From Chromohalobacter sp. 296-RDG (GTDB lineage Bacteria; Pseudomonadota; Gammaproteobacteria; Pseudomonadales; Halomonadaceae), in the NCBI RefSeq assembly GCF_029889885.1, contig NZ_JARANY010000003.1, forward strand, positions 90,488 to 154,487: DNA of 64,000 nucleotides. Reading direction: 5' to 3'. Below are positions 1 to 9,364 of this stretch, piece after piece; position 1 is the stretch's first letter, and the number at the start of each line of letters is the position of its first letter. The position numbers were made by a program, and so were the translations under genes. The notes beneath the pieces are model-generated. The model worked only from the letters and a program-made list of their open reading frames with translations, had not been told where the DNA came from and ran no database searches.

Positions 1-1
1 C

Positions 2-184
2 GAACACTACCGCCAGCAGGGCCTGGCAAAAGGCTTCATGGAAGTGCCGTCAGGGCCGTTGGTACGCTCCAGCTATCGCGCCGACAGAGTGTTCGAGAAG
101 AACAATCTGGGGTTGGCGGCACCCGCTGAGGTGCCCGGCCAATCGCCCGATCCCGACCGCATCGCAGCCGTCAACGTCAGCTAG
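2..184 (+). CDS. lipA: Lipoyl synthase, C-terminal end (partial)
   Basis: An open frame enters from the left edge and ends in TAG, giving about 60 residues. It contains [18 protein letters not shown], the conserved C-terminal block of the radical SAM enzyme lipoyl synthase, which inserts two sulfurs into protein-bound octanoyl groups. The FeS-binding motifs lie outside the window. It converges on lipB, the preceding enzyme of the pathway. In many gammaproteobacteria lipB and lipA run in the same direction, so the convergent order here is a local rearrangement. Confidence rests on the C-terminal motif and the lipB neighbour. Confidence 0.85.
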   Translation, partial: EHYRQQGLAKGFMEVPSGPLVRSSYRADRVFEKNNLGLAAPAEVPGQSPDPDRIAAVNVS

Positions 185-217
185 ACACGACGCTTTCCAG
201 GCCCAGGCCTTGGAAAA

Positions 218-268
218 CCATGAAAATGGCCCGCCGTGGACTCAGTCCACGGCGGGCCATTTTCATGG
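218..268. terminator. Bidirectional terminator between lipA and lipB
   Basis: A perfect inverted repeat with 25-base arms (218-242 and 244-268) around a single central base, containing GGCCCGCCGTGG and its complement. Short A and T tracts flank the GC-rich core on both sides, so it can act on both convergent transcripts. Confidence 0.85.
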
Positions 269-318
269 AGACGCGTCGTTCAATCTTGAAGGACGGCGAC
301 ACGCTCAGGCACTGGCTG

Positions 319-975
319 TCAGGCGTGCTCGTTGGTAGCCGGCACCAGCGTTCGTTCCAGCGTTCGTGCCAGACGCTCGGCCAGCTCGACGGCGACCGTA
401 TCGCTATCCGGACAGGCGTCAATCAAATCGGCAAGCCGCGTCATGGTCATGCCGGCATAACCACAGGGATTGATGCGCTGGAAGGGGGCTAAGTCGCCAT
501 CGACGTTGAGCGCAATGCCATGAAAGCTGGCACCGCGCCGAATACGCAAGCCTAGCGAGGCAATCTTGGCCTCGCCGACATAGACACCCGGCGCGTCAGG
601 GCGCGCATGCGCCTCCACGCCATACGCGGCCAGCAACGCGATCGCCGTGTTCTCGAGCGCCGATACCAGCTCCCGTACGCCCAGCTTGGCACGACGTACG
701 TCGATCAGTGGATAAAGCACGACCTGGCCCGGTCCATGATACGTCACCTGCCCGCCACGATCCGTGACAACGACCGGAATATCGCCGGGCATTAGCAGGT
801 GTTCGGGCTTTCCAGCCTGCCCCTGCGTGAACACTGGCTCGTGCTCCACTAGCCATAATTGATCAGGCGTTGTGGCATCACGTTCATCGGTGAGCTTGCG
901 CATGGCCTGCCACACCGGTTCATAGGCACGACGCCCCAGGCGGTGCAACTGCACCGGCGAACATTCGTCGCTCAT
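319..975 (-). CDS. lipB: Octanoyltransferase LipB
   Basis: 218 residues. Transfers octanoyl from acyl carrier protein to the lipoyl domains of 2-oxoacid dehydrogenases and GcvH in the cytoplasm; LipA then adds sulfur. Visible family features are [18 protein letters not shown] (RGG-x-TYHGPGQ motif), the [16 protein letters not shown] block with the catalytic Lys, and SFHGIALNV with the conserved His. I chose the ATG at 975, six bases after the ybeD stop; an in-frame GTG at 981 would add two residues. It is last in the run dacA-ybeD-lipB and is probably co-transcribed with ybeD. Confidence 0.93.
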   Translation of the reverse strand: MSDECSPVQLHRLGRRAYEPVWQAMRKLTDERDATTPDQLWLVEHEPVFTQGQAGKPEHLLMPGDIPVVVTDRGGQVTYHGPGQVVLYPLIDVRRAKLGVRELVSALENTAIALLAAYGVEAHARPDAPGVYVGEAKIASLGLRIRRGASFHGIALNVDGDLAPFQRINPCGYAGMTMTRLADLIDACPDSDTVAVELAERLARTLERTLVPATNEHA

Positions 976-981
976 CGCCAC

Positions 982-1275
982 CTACAGCACCATATGCACA
1001 CGGCCCGTCGCCTTCAGCGAATGGAACAGTGCATTGAGCTGGTCTTGTCCAGTGGCGTGAATCACTACACGCACGGATTGAAAGCGGCTATTGCGGCTAT
1101 CGACCATGCGCACGCTACGACGATCAAAACCAGGCGCGTGTTGCTCGACGATGTCGACCACGGTGACCTTGAAGTCCGGTTCCGCGTCACCGACGATCTT
1201 GATGGGATATTGACAGGGAAACTCGATCTTGGGCGCATCTTGTGCACCCTGCTCGGTGGGTGAAGTCTTTTGCAT
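982..1275 (-). CDS. ybeD: YbeD-family protein (DUF493)
   Basis: 97 residues from the ATG at 1275, which has GAGG about ten bases upstream; an ATG at 1290 in the same frame would add five residues. The core PIKIVGDAEPDF, followed by a hydrophobic VTVVDIVEQHAP stretch and a C-terminal VRVVIHATGQDQLNALF, matches the small alpha/beta ACT-like YbeD family found beside lipB and dacA in gammaproteobacteria. Its molecular role is not established; position suggests a link with lipoate or cell-wall metabolism, but this is inference. Confidence 0.88.
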   Translation of the reverse strand: MQKTSPTEQGAQDAPKIEFPCQYPIKIVGDAEPDFKVTVVDIVEQHAPGFDRRSVRMVDSRNSRFQSVRVVIHATGQDQLNALFHSLKATGRVHMVL

Positions 1276-1345
1276 GGAGAACGGCCTCACATGGGCTCTG
1301 CATGATATTTCCGAGTATTCTACTCAACCTTATCATATCGACCAA

Positions 1346-1372
1346 GGGCGAAGCCTTCGCAACGCTTCGCCC
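1346..1372 (-). terminator. Hairpin between dacA and ybeD
   Basis: Nine-base perfect arms GGGCGAAGC (1346-1354) and GCTTCGCCC (1364-1372) with a nine-base loop, just beyond the dacA stop on the minus strand. There is no good T-run after it, so it may be an attenuator, or may protect the upstream mRNA, rather than terminate fully. Confidence 0.5.
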
Positions 1373-1393
1373 TCAAAACCGAACTACAGTGAA

Positions 1394-2596
1394 TCAGTCG
1401 AAGAATCCATACATGAATTGCAGTACGCTATCCCAGACTCGCTTGAAAAAACCACCTTCGGAGACTGATTCCAACGCTACCAGAGGCCGCTTATCGAGTA
1501 CTTCCCCGTTGAGCTTGATCTTCAATGTGCCGAGCTGCTCTCCCTTCTCGATCGGCGCATCGATGGTTTTCTTGATGTCGAGCTGGGCGTTCAATTCGTC
1601 GCTATGACCACGCGGCATGGTCAAATACACGTCGTTGGCCACGCCCAGACGCAGCTCGTCCTTTTCGCCTCCCCAGATACGCGGCTTATTGAGCACAGCG
1701 CCACTTTCGTAGAGACGCTGTGTCTCGAAGAAGCGGAACCCGTAGCTCAACAGCTTCTGGGTCTCTTGCGCCCGCGCCTCGTCGGAATCGGTCCCCATCA
1801 CCACGGCCACAAGGCGTGTGTCGTCCTTCTTGGCAGATGCCACCAGGCAGTAACCCGCTGCCTTGGTATGCCCTGTCTTCAAACCATCGACATTGGGATC
1901 GCGCCATAACAGGCGGTTACGGTTGGGCTGCCGAATATCGTTCCAGGTGAAGTACTTCTCTGCATAGACCTCGTAGTGGTCGGGATAGTCCTCGATGATG
2001 TGCTGCGCAATGACCGCCAGATCGTGGGCCGAAGAATAGTGGTCATCATGCGGCAAGCCGGTGGGGTTCATGAAATGCGTATGCTGGAGGTTCATACGCG
2101 AGGCCTGCTGATTCATGAGATCGGCGAAGGCGTCTTCACTGCCCGCGATATGCTCCGACAGAGCAACGCTGGCATCGTTGCCCGACTGAATCACGACCCC
2201 TCTGAGCAAGTTGTCGACGCTTACCTTGTTTCCCGGGTTGAGAAACATCCGCGAGCCGCCAGTGCGCCACGCATTCTCGCTAATCGTTACCTTGTCGTCG
2301 GCATCGATATTCTCGGCATCGATTTCACGCTCGACGATATAGGCGGTCATCATCTTGGTCAGGCTGGCCGGCGGCAGCTCCTTGTCGGCATTGTGCTCGA
2401 CCAGGATCTTGCCACTATCGGCATCCATCAAAACCCAGGAAGACGCTGCCAGATTCGGCGCCGACGGCACCATAGACGACGGCACCGGCGAGGGCTCGGG
2501 GGGATCCTCGGCTTGCGCCATAGGGATGAGACCACCGACACCTAGCGTGACCAATAAAACAATGCGTAACAATGACGATCGGGCGAACACTCTCAT
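1394..2596 (-). CDS. dacA: D-alanyl-D-alanine carboxypeptidase (PBP5/6 type)
   Basis: 400 residues, the usual length for PBP5. Removes the terminal D-Ala from peptidoglycan pentapeptides in the periplasm. Residues 1-29 form a signal peptide ending MAQA. The penicillin-binding motifs are all present: SLTK (Ser78-Lys81), SGN (138-140) and KTG (240-242). A C-terminal domain follows, and the last ~20 residues (EGGFFKRVWDSVLQFMYGFF) form the amphipathic helix that anchors PBP5 to the inner membrane. It lies 24 bases after rlpA in the envelope cluster and is probably co-transcribed with it. Confidence 0.96.
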   Translation of the reverse strand: MRVFARSSLLRIVLLVTLGVGGLIPMAQAEDPPEPSPVPSSMVPSAPNLAASSWVLMDADSGKILVEHNADKELPPASLTKMMTAYIVEREIDAENIDADDKVTISENAWRTGGSRMFLNPGNKVSVDNLLRGVVIQSGNDASVALSEHIAGSEDAFADLMNQQASRMNLQHTHFMNPTGLPHDDHYSSAHDLAVIAQHIIEDYPDHYEVYAEKYFTWNDIRQPNRNRLLWRDPNVDGLKTGHTKAAGYCLVASAKKDDTRLVAVVMGTDSDEARAQETQKLLSYGFRFFETQRLYESGAVLNKPRIWGGEKDELRLGVANDVYLTMPRGHSDELNAQLDIKKTIDAPIEKGEQLGTLKIKLNGEVLDKRPLVALESVSEGGFFKRVWDSVLQFMYGFFD

Positions 2597-2620
2597 GACA
2601 ACTTTTCTCGCTAAGCGGGG

Positions 2621-3538
2621 TTACTCGGTAGCGGAAACGACGAACGACTGGTCAAAACCCGCCGCTTGCAATTCCGCTTTGATGGAATCGATATGCGACG
2701 CATCATGCACAGGCCCTACCTGAACACGATACAAGGACGCCTCTTCCCTTACGCGTACCGGACGCGATACTTGTCCTTGCAAGCGCTTTTCCAGCGCCTT
2801 GGCCCTGGCCGCGGAACTCAGTGCCGCGACCTGAACATATTGTCCCGTGCCACCCTGGCGCTCAGTGACACGATCTTGCCGGGGCGCCTCGGCGGTCGAG
2901 GCGTCATCCACTGCCCCCTGCATCGACTCTCGAGCCGATACGCCCGAGGACGCCTTGGCCACATCCTCTGGGGAAGCTGACTCGGTGGAACGCTCATGCT
3001 GCTCGGCCCATTGCTCGGGGTCAATGGCCTCCACACGCACATGCCCCGTTCCGTGTCCCAGGATATCCAGGCGTGCTGCGGCGGCATAAGACAGATCGAT
3101 CAGCCGATCGCCATGAAACGGGCCACGATCGTTGACGCGCACGATGACACTGCGCCGATTGTCGAGGTTGGTCACGCGGACATAAGTCGGCAGTGGTAGC
3201 GTGCGATGTGCCGCCGACATCTTGTACATGTCGTAGGTTTCCCCGCTCGCGGTATCGTAGCCCTGGAACTTGGTGCCATACCAGGACGCATCGCCTTCTT
3301 CTACATAGCCGCTGGGATCCGACAGCACATGATAGGTCTCGCCCCATACCTCATATGTGGAACGATTACCGCTCTTGGCAAGTGGCTCGTCCTTGGGCAC
3401 CGCATCGGGAACATCCGACACATCGGGCGGCGCGTCCGGATAAGCATCGTTTTGCTGCGCATAACGACCGCCGCCGTCACTGGCGCATCCTGCCACCAAC
3501 AGCATCAACAGACATACAAGTACACCGCCGACTCTCAT
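2621..3538 (-). CDS. rlpA: Septal ring lytic transglycosylase RlpA (lipoprotein with SPOR domain)
   Basis: 305 residues. The N-terminus has a lipobox (LLVAGC), so the protein is probably an outer-membrane lipoprotein. A double-psi beta-barrel follows (EGDASWYGTKFQGYDTASGE through VNDRGPFHGDRLIDLS), with the Asp-containing NDRGPF motif of the family. A Ser/Glu-rich linker leads to a C-terminal SPOR domain (GQYVQVAALSSAARAKALEKRL) that binds denuded glycan at the septum. The start overlaps the mltB stop by four bases. A second, SPOR-less paralogue lies at 52859-53251. Confidence 0.95.
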   Translation of the reverse strand: MRVGGVLVCLLMLLVAGCASDGGGRYAQQNDAYPDAPPDVSDVPDAVPKDEPLAKSGNRSTYEVWGETYHVLSDPSGYVEEGDASWYGTKFQGYDTASGETYDMYKMSAAHRTLPLPTYVRVTNLDNRRSVIVRVNDRGPFHGDRLIDLSYAAAARLDILGHGTGHVRVEAIDPEQWAEQHERSTESASPEDVAKASSGVSARESMQGAVDDASTAEAPRQDRVTERQGGTGQYVQVAALSSAARAKALEKRLQGQVSRPVRVREEASLYRVQVGPVHDASHIDSIKAELQAAGFDQSFVVSATE

Positions 3539-4566
3539 GCATCATCCTTGTCGAGCGCTGTCTGGATACCTGCCGCGAGCTCTGTGACAGCCATCGCATA
3601 TAGATAACTGTGGTTATAACGCGTGATCACATAGAAGTTTTCATGTCCCAGCGCGTAGCGGTAATTCCCCGACTCGAGTGCCAAGGAGAGCGGAATGACA
3701 CGTGACGCGTCGAGCTCACCACGCGGATGAATACCGACATCGGCAAGAGTCGCCAATTTCACGTAAGGCTCACGCGTGCGGTTGAAATCGATCGCTTGCG
3801 GAGGCTTCTCGGGGCCATCGACGGGCGTCACGACTGGCCCCCCTCGGCGCCACCCATGCTCGGCGAAGTAGTTGCCCACGCTGCCGATCGCATCCACGGG
3901 ATCGTCCCACAAATCGCGCCGCCCATCGTCATCGAAATCGACGGCATAGGCGCGGTAACTGGTCGGAATGAATTGTGGGTAGCCCATGGCACCGGCATAG
4001 GAGCCTTTAGGGGCTTCCGGCGAAATCCCCTGATCCAGGGTGATTTCGAGAAACGCCGCCAATTCGCCACGAAAGAAGTCGCCGCGTGAAGAGTGATGAA
4101 AAGCCAGCGTAGCGAGCGAATCGAGCACACGATGACGCCCTTTGTGCTGGCCATAGCGTGTCTCGACACCGATGATCGCAGCAATATAGGCGGGCGGCAC
4201 ACCGTATTCGCGTTTGGCTCGCGCGAAAGCGTCACGGTGCTCGCGAATGAACGCAACGCCTTCTTGAATACGCTTGGGTTGCACGAAGATGTCGCGATAT
4301 TCATGCCAACTCAGGCGACGCTCTGCCGCCCCCTGCATGGCGTCCAGCACTTCCTGGCGAAACTGGGCGTGGTGCAATGCCTGAGTCACGTCATCGCGAG
4401 AAATCCCGTCCCCCGATACGTCCTCAACCCACTCGCGGATATCAGCGTGTGAGGCAGGATCGAATTCCTCGGCCGCATGCGACGACGGACACAGGGCCAA
4501 CCCAAACAGCAACAACGCTGCCGGGGAGAACCCTCGCCAATGGGACCGCACACTACTCCACTTCAT
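3535..4566 (-). CDS. mltB: Lytic murein transglycosylase B
   Basis: 343 residues. Cleaves the MurNAc-GlcNAc bond with 1,6-anhydro product formation. A signal sequence occupies about residues 1-31. The catalytic Glu135 sits in IIGVETRYGQ, followed by the family blocks YAGAMGYPQFIPTSYRAYAV and DLWDDPVDAIGSVGNYFAEHGW. The Cys in the signal region (LALCPSS) is not a good lipobox, so a soluble periplasmic form is more likely than a lipoprotein. It is placed between rodA and rlpA, the usual Pseudomonas/Halomonas order. Confidence 0.94.
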   Translation of the reverse strand: MKWSSVRSHWRGFSPAALLLFGLALCPSSHAAEEFDPASHADIREWVEDVSGDGISRDDVTQALHHAQFRQEVLDAMQGAAERRLSWHEYRDIFVQPKRIQEGVAFIREHRDAFARAKREYGVPPAYIAAIIGVETRYGQHKGRHRVLDSLATLAFHHSSRGDFFRGELAAFLEITLDQGISPEAPKGSYAGAMGYPQFIPTSYRAYAVDFDDDGRRDLWDDPVDAIGSVGNYFAEHGWRRGGPVVTPVDGPEKPPQAIDFNRTREPYVKLATLADVGIHPRGELDASRVIPLSLALESGNYRYALGHENFYVITRYNHSYLYAMAVTELAAGIQTALDKDDA

Positions 4567-4624
4567 CAGGCTCTGACTCCTTGGCCCAGGGGCTGTCGTC
4601 GCATCCTTTCCGCGTCTCGCCCTA

Positions 4625-5770
4625 CTAGCGAGGCAACAACCGGCGATGGGTATGAACGGACATGAGGATACCGAAACCGACCAGCAAGGTCACGCTGGAC
4701 GTGCCGCCAAAACTGACCAGTGGAAGCGGCACACCAACGACGGGCAAAATGCCGCTGACCATGCCGATATTGACGAAGACATAAATGAAGAATGTCAGCA
4801 CGATGCTGCCCCCGATCAGACGCCCAAAAGTATCCTGGGCGGTATTGGCGAGAAACAACCCGCGCCCTACGATGAGCACGTAGAGGGCCAGGAAGACCAG
4901 CATCCCGATCAATCCCAATTCCTCTCCCAGCACAGCACCGATGAAGTCAGTATGACGTTCGGGAAGAAATTCCAACTGAGACTGAGTCCCCAAGCCCCAC
5001 CCCTTGCCGAAGACGCCCCCACTACCGATGGCCGTTTTCGACTGGATGATATTCCAGCCCGACCCCAGCGGATCGCTTTCGGGGTTGAGAAAGGTCAGTA
5101 CGCGCTGGCGTTGATATTCATGCATATTGAACCAGAGCAATGGCAAGGCAGATGCAAGCAGCACCGCCAGCAAGCCGATTACTCGCCATGACAAGCCCGC
5201 GAGAAAGATAACCAAAACCGCCGCACAGGCCACCAGCAATGACGTCCCCAGGTCGGGCTGGCGCATGATCATCATTACCGGCACGCCGATGATCAAGGCA
5301 CAGATCAGCAGGTCGCGTATGCTCGGTGGTAGCGATCTCTTGTAGAGGTACGCCGCCACCATCATGGGTACCGCCAGCTTCATCAACTCCGAGGGCTGAA
5401 AGCGAATCACCCCGGGAATCTCGAGCCAGCGCTGCGCCCCCATGCCGATATCCCCCATGATCTCGACGGCAAGAAGCATCGCGATTCCCAGGCAGTAAGC
5501 CAGTGGCGTCCAGCGATACAAGGTACCCGGAGAAAACTGGGCGATCACGAACATAGCGAGCAATGCCACACCAAAACGTGACGCCTGCCCCAGCGCGACG
5601 GCGAGACTCATGCCACTGGCACTGTACAAGACGACCAACCCTGCCCCCATTAGACTCAGCAGCAGCAAAAGCAGCCAAGGGTCGAGATGAAGGCCTGACC
5701 AGAAGGAGCGCTTACGCCCCATGCCCTCCGACGGTGCCCGACTGAAGCGACGCCATTCAAGTCCCTTCAA
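4625..5770 (-). CDS. rodA: Rod shape-determining glycosyltransferase RodA
   Basis: 381 residues from a TTG at 5770. SEDS-family peptidoglycan polymerase that partners PBP2 in cell elongation. About ten hydrophobic segments are visible, with the SEDS blocks GAQRWLEIPGVIRFQPSELM, LPERHTDFIGAVLGEELG and GVPLPLVSFGGTSSVTLLVG. Start choice: a perfect AAGGAGG lies nine bases before the TTG and inside the end of mrdA, giving a 14-base overlap. The frame stays open further upstream, and an ATG at 5722 would give a 365-residue protein with a GGAGG placed too close. The overlap suggests translational coupling to mrdA. Confidence 0.93.
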   Translation of the reverse strand: MKGLEWRRFSRAPSEGMGRKRSFWSGLHLDPWLLLLLLSLMGAGLVVLYSASGMSLAVALGQASRFGVALLAMFVIAQFSPGTLYRWTPLAYCLGIAMLLAVEIMGDIGMGAQRWLEIPGVIRFQPSELMKLAVPMMVAAYLYKRSLPPSIRDLLICALIIGVPVMMIMRQPDLGTSLLVACAAVLVIFLAGLSWRVIGLLAVLLASALPLLWFNMHEYQRQRVLTFLNPESDPLGSGWNIIQSKTAIGSGGVFGKGWGLGTQSQLEFLPERHTDFIGAVLGEELGLIGMLVFLALYVLIVGRGLFLANTAQDTFGRLIGGSIVLTFFIYVFVNIGMVSGILPVVGVPLPLVSFGGTSSVTLLVGFGILMSVHTHRRLLPR

Positions 5771-7658
5771 CTTCGACGTCCTCCTTGATGAGTTCTTCGG
5801 CTTGATGGGTGTTCTCGTCATCGGACAGAAGCCATTCGTCTGCCAGGGCGCGGGCCAGACCTGCAGCATGCGAACTACCGCCCCCTGCGTTTTCGACGAT
5901 CACGGCGATGGCTATCTGCGGATCGTCCACTGGCGCGAACGCCGTGAACAAGGCGTGATCACGCAAGCGTTCCTTGAGCTCGTCGGCGTCGTATTTCTGA
6001 TCCTGCCCCAAGGAAAACACCTGTGCTGTGCCCGACTTGCCCGCCATTTCATACTGCAGCCCCTGGCCGATGTGGCGCGCCGTCCCCTCGCGGCCGCTGA
6101 CGACTTTCTGCATGCCGTTGAAAACGTCATCCCACCAGACATCCTTGTCGAGCTTCACGTCGGGCTTGGTATTCTTGAAAGGCGGTTCGACCGAAGCCTC
6201 ACCGACGCGCTTGGCCAAATGTGGACGCACCCAGTTCCCACGGTTGGCCAGCGTTGCCTCGGCCGTTGCGAGCTGCAACGGCGTGACCATCCAGTAGCCT
6301 TGTCCAATGCCTGCCGAGAGCGTTTCGCCGGGATACCACGCTTCTCCATACTTTTCGCGTTTCCACTCACGTGAAGGCACGGTGCCCGATGAAGCACCTT
6401 GCACATCCAACGAGGTGACTTCCCCAAACCCGAACTTGTGCATGAAGCTGGATAAGTCATCGATGCCAAGGCGATGCGCCATGGTGTAGAAATAGGTGTT
6501 GTTGGAAACGGCAAGAGCGCGCTCCAGATCGACACGCCCATGTCCCCAGCGCAACCAGTTGCGGTAATGACGCGTCCCATTAGGCAGTTTGTAATACCCC
6601 GGGTCATAGATAACTTCCTCGGGCGTTACAACCCTGTTTTGTAGCGCCGCCAAGGCTTCGAAGGGCTTGATGGTAGAGCCGATCGGGTAATGGCCATGTG
6701 CGGCCCGGTTAAACAACGGCAGGTCCGGATCCTGCTGCAGCGACTGATAGTCCTTGTAGGAGATCCCGGTCACGAACTCGTTGGAATCGAATCCTGGAGC
6801 GGAGACCATCGCTAGAATGTCACCGGTCTGGGGTTGAATCGCGACGATGGAGCCGCGCTGCCCATCCAGTAAATCGTACGCCATCTGTTGCAGCTGCGTG
6901 TCGATGGTCAGCGTCAAGTCCTTGCCCGGTTCTGGCGGTGTACGCTCGAGCTCGCGTAGCACACGCCCCCGGGCATTGGTTTCCACCTTACGCAGGCCAG
7001 CCTGCCCATGTAGCGCTTTTTCGTACTGCTTCTCGATACCGGTCTTGCCGATATAATGCGTGCCCGCATAGTTGCCGCTATCAAGCGAGGCCAGCTCTTG
7101 GTCGTTGATTCGCCCTACATAGCCCAGCACATGCGACATGATCTTGGGGTCGGGATAGTGACGCAGCCACTGTGCTTCGACCTCGACCCCTGGAAGGCGG
7201 TAACGATTGACGGCTAACCGCGCGATTTGCCGCTCGTTGAGATCGCTCATCAACAGTGCCGGTTGATAGGGTCTTTGACGCTGACGCGACCGTTTACGAA
7301 ACGCTTCAACCTGCGTTTCGTCCAGCCCCAGGATATCGACCAATCGATCAAGAGTGGCATCAATATCCTTGACCCGCTCGCGGACGATGGTCAAATTGTA
7401 GGTTGGGCGGTTTTCAGCCACCAATTTCCCTTGGCGGTCGTAGATGAGCCCACGCGTCGGTGGCAACGGTTCGACGCGCACACGGTTCTTCTCGGAACGC
7501 GTGGTAAAGACATCATGCTCGACAACCTGAAGATAGAAAAGACGAGCGCCCAGCCCTCCAGCCATCAACAATACGAGCAATGCCGCCAATAGCGAGCGGG
7601 CCCGGAATACACGGACTTCTCGAGCGGTATCCTTGATTGGGTCGCGTCGTTTACGCAT
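5757..7658 (-). CDS. mrdA: Penicillin-binding protein 2 (elongasome transpeptidase)
   Basis: 633 residues, close to E. coli PBP2. One membrane helix (about 22-45), then the pedestal domain (RVRVEPLPPTRGLIYDRQGK) and the transpeptidase domain. The active-site STIK begins at Ser328, SNN follows in ALAVSNNTYFYTMA, and KSGTAQV is the third motif. It cross-links peptidoglycan during elongation with RodA, encoded just downstream with overlap. The gap to rlmH is 63 bases and contains no obvious terminator, so the cluster may be read from further upstream. Confidence 0.97.
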   Translation of the reverse strand: MRKRRDPIKDTAREVRVFRARSLLAALLVLLMAGGLGARLFYLQVVEHDVFTTRSEKNRVRVEPLPPTRGLIYDRQGKLVAENRPTYNLTIVRERVKDIDATLDRLVDILGLDETQVEAFRKRSRQRQRPYQPALLMSDLNERQIARLAVNRYRLPGVEVEAQWLRHYPDPKIMSHVLGYVGRINDQELASLDSGNYAGTHYIGKTGIEKQYEKALHGQAGLRKVETNARGRVLRELERTPPEPGKDLTLTIDTQLQQMAYDLLDGQRGSIVAIQPQTGDILAMVSAPGFDSNEFVTGISYKDYQSLQQDPDLPLFNRAAHGHYPIGSTIKPFEALAALQNRVVTPEEVIYDPGYYKLPNGTRHYRNWLRWGHGRVDLERALAVSNNTYFYTMAHRLGIDDLSSFMHKFGFGEVTSLDVQGASSGTVPSREWKREKYGEAWYPGETLSAGIGQGYWMVTPLQLATAEATLANRGNWVRPHLAKRVGEASVEPPFKNTKPDVKLDKDVWWDDVFNGMQKVVSGREGTARHIGQGLQYEMAGKSGTAQVFSLGQDQKYDADELKERLRDHALFTAFAPVDDPQIAIAVIVENAGGGSSHAAGLARALADEWLLSDDENTHQAEELIKEDVEVEGT

Positions 7659-7721
7659 GGGTCCCCGATAACAGGCGGGAAGGTGGAAGGTAGCCGCTGA
7701 GCAGGTGCCGAGCCCCGTTGC

Positions 7722-8189
7722 TCATCGGTGATAGGGATGACCCGCCAGCAAGGTCCAGGCGCGATACAACTGCTCGGCCAGCAGAATACGTACCAGTGGA
7801 TGAGGCAACGTCAATGCCGAAAGCGACCAGCGTTGCTCGGCCCGCGCCAAAAGACGTGAGTCGAGACCGTCCGGCCCGCCCACCAGGCACGCCACATCGC
7901 GACCGTCCTGGCGCCATTGCTCGGCGTTGGCGGCCAATCGTTCGGTACTCCAACTTCGTCCCTCGACATCCAATGCGATGACACGCTCCTGGTCACGCAG
8001 CTTCGCCAGCATGGCATCGCCTTCGCCCTGAATCGCACGGGCCACATCGGCGTTCTTTCCCCGCTTGCCGGGCGCAATCTCGACGATATCCACGCTGAAA
8101 TCACGCGGCAGTCGCTTGAGGTATTCGTCAACGCCTTGCGTGACCCAGTCGGGCATGCGAGTCCCCACGGCGAGCACACGCAGCTTCAT
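7722..8189 (-). CDS. rlmH: 23S rRNA pseudouridine-1915 N3-methyltransferase RlmH
   Basis: 155 residues, the standard size. SPOUT-class methyltransferase that modifies the ribosomal A-site helix 69. The C-terminal knot carries [34 protein letters not shown] and the terminal HPYHR typical of the family. I used the ATG at 8189, which overlaps the rsfS stop by four bases (ATGA); upstream in-frame codons belong to rsfS. Co-location with rsfS links it to late large-subunit maturation. Confidence 0.96.
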   Translation of the reverse strand: MKLRVLAVGTRMPDWVTQGVDEYLKRLPRDFSVDIVEIAPGKRGKNADVARAIQGEGDAMLAKLRDQERVIALDVEGRSWSTERLAANAEQWRQDGRDVACLVGGPDGLDSRLLARAEQRWSLSALTLPHPLVRILLAEQLYRAWTLLAGHPYHR

Positions 8190-8557
8190 CCACGCACCTC
8201 GCCAAGGGCCCCCACAACGGATACCCCATCGCTGGGCAGATCCGACCACAAGCGCTCAAGATCGTACAGCTGGCGGGTCTCGGGCAGCATGATGTGGACC
8301 ACGAGATCGCCCAGATCGACCAGAACCCAATCGCTTCCCTGTTGCCCTTCGACACCCAAGGGGCGGCATCCTGCTTCCTTGACTTTCTCCACCACGCTCT
8401 CGGCCAGGGCACTGATGTGTCGGCTCGAGGTCCCGCTAGCGACGACCATGGTGTCGGTGACGCTGGTCAGCGAGGCAACGTCGAGTTCGGCAACATCACG
8501 TGCCTTGAGTTCCTCGAGCGTGTCCATTACCAGCGTTTTGAGTGCTTCAGTCTGCAT
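8186..8557 (-). CDS. rsfS: Ribosome silencing factor RsfS
   Basis: 123 residues from the ATG at 8557, preceded by GAGGAGCT; an ATG seven codons upstream at 8578 is possible but the family begins at MQ..AL. Binds uL14 and blocks subunit joining under starvation. Family signatures are [40 protein letters not shown] and a C-terminal [11 protein letters not shown]. The nadD-rsfS-rlmH order is conserved in bacteria. Confidence 0.96.
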   Translation of the reverse strand: MQTEALKTLVMDTLEELKARDVAELDVASLTSVTDTMVVASGTSSRHISALAESVVEKVKEAGCRPLGVEGQQGSDWVLVDLGDLVVHIMLPETRQLYDLERLWSDLPSDGVSVVGALGEVRG

Positions 8558-8698
8558 AGCTCCTCGTTCATATGTCATACCCCTTTAGGCAAGGCCCGCA
8601 TTCTACCGCGCTGACACCAAACCGCCAGGGGCAAGGTTAAAAAGGCCTTCGGGTGGCACCACCACGCGCCGGGCTCCTTTCATTGATTGATGACGACA

Positions 8699-9364
8699 TC
8701 ATCGTCGATAAAGACGACGCGCCAGGAGATAGCGTTCCACAGCATCGGGCAGCAAGTAGCGCACGCTTTCACCGCGCTGCAATCGCTCTCGAATCGCCGT
8801 GGCCGAAATCGCCATGCGCGTGGGTAAGCTCAAATGCAGCACTCCCCCCGCAGGCGACTGCATCAGCGTATCGACACTCGTCACTTCACGGCCTTCGATC
8901 AGCGTCTCGAGCGCCGTCGGAAGCGGCTTTTGGTGATCGGGGCGATCGACGACGACGACATGCGCGAGCTCGAACAGACTCGTCGGCTCATGCCATTCGG
9001 CCAAGTGCAGATAGGCGTCGTACCCCAGCGCCATGACCAGGCGCGCCTGCGGGCCCAGTTCTTCTCGCAAGGACGCCAGGGTCGCGGTGGAATAGGAAGG
9101 TCCCTCGCGGCGGATCTCACGGTCATCCACGTAAAGGCCCGGCGTGTCAGCGATGCCCAACGCCAGCATGGTCGCGCGCTGCTCGGCGTCGACCCCGGGA
9201 GAGGCACGATGCGGCGGCACTCGCGCCGGGACCATATGAACGCGATCGAGCAACAAGGCTTCGCGCAGCTCGATGGCGCTACGCAGGTGCCCCACGTGCA
9301 CGGGATCGAAGGTACCGCCCAGCATCGCGACACACGGCGGAGCCTCAGCTGCGCACATGGCCAT
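8699..9364 (-). CDS. nadD: Nicotinate-nucleotide adenylyltransferase NadD
   Basis: 221 residues from ATG 9364 (ATG 9358 is an alternative two codons later). Adenylates nicotinate mononucleotide to deamido-NAD in NAD synthesis. [12 protein letters not shown] carries the HxGH nucleotidyltransferase motif and [10 protein letters not shown] is the C-terminal ISxTxxR motif. It overlaps the proA stop by 20 bases and has a weak ribosome binding site, which suggests coupled translation. Confidence 0.94.
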   Translation of the reverse strand: MAMCAAEAPPCVAMLGGTFDPVHVGHLRSAIELREALLLDRVHMVPARVPPHRASPGVDAEQRATMLALGIADTPGLYVDDREIRREGPSYSTATLASLREELGPQARLVMALGYDAYLHLAEWHEPTSLFELAHVVVVDRPDHQKPLPTALETLIEGREVTSVDTLMQSPAGGVLHLSLPTRMAISATAIRERLQRGESVRYLLPDAVERYLLARRLYRR

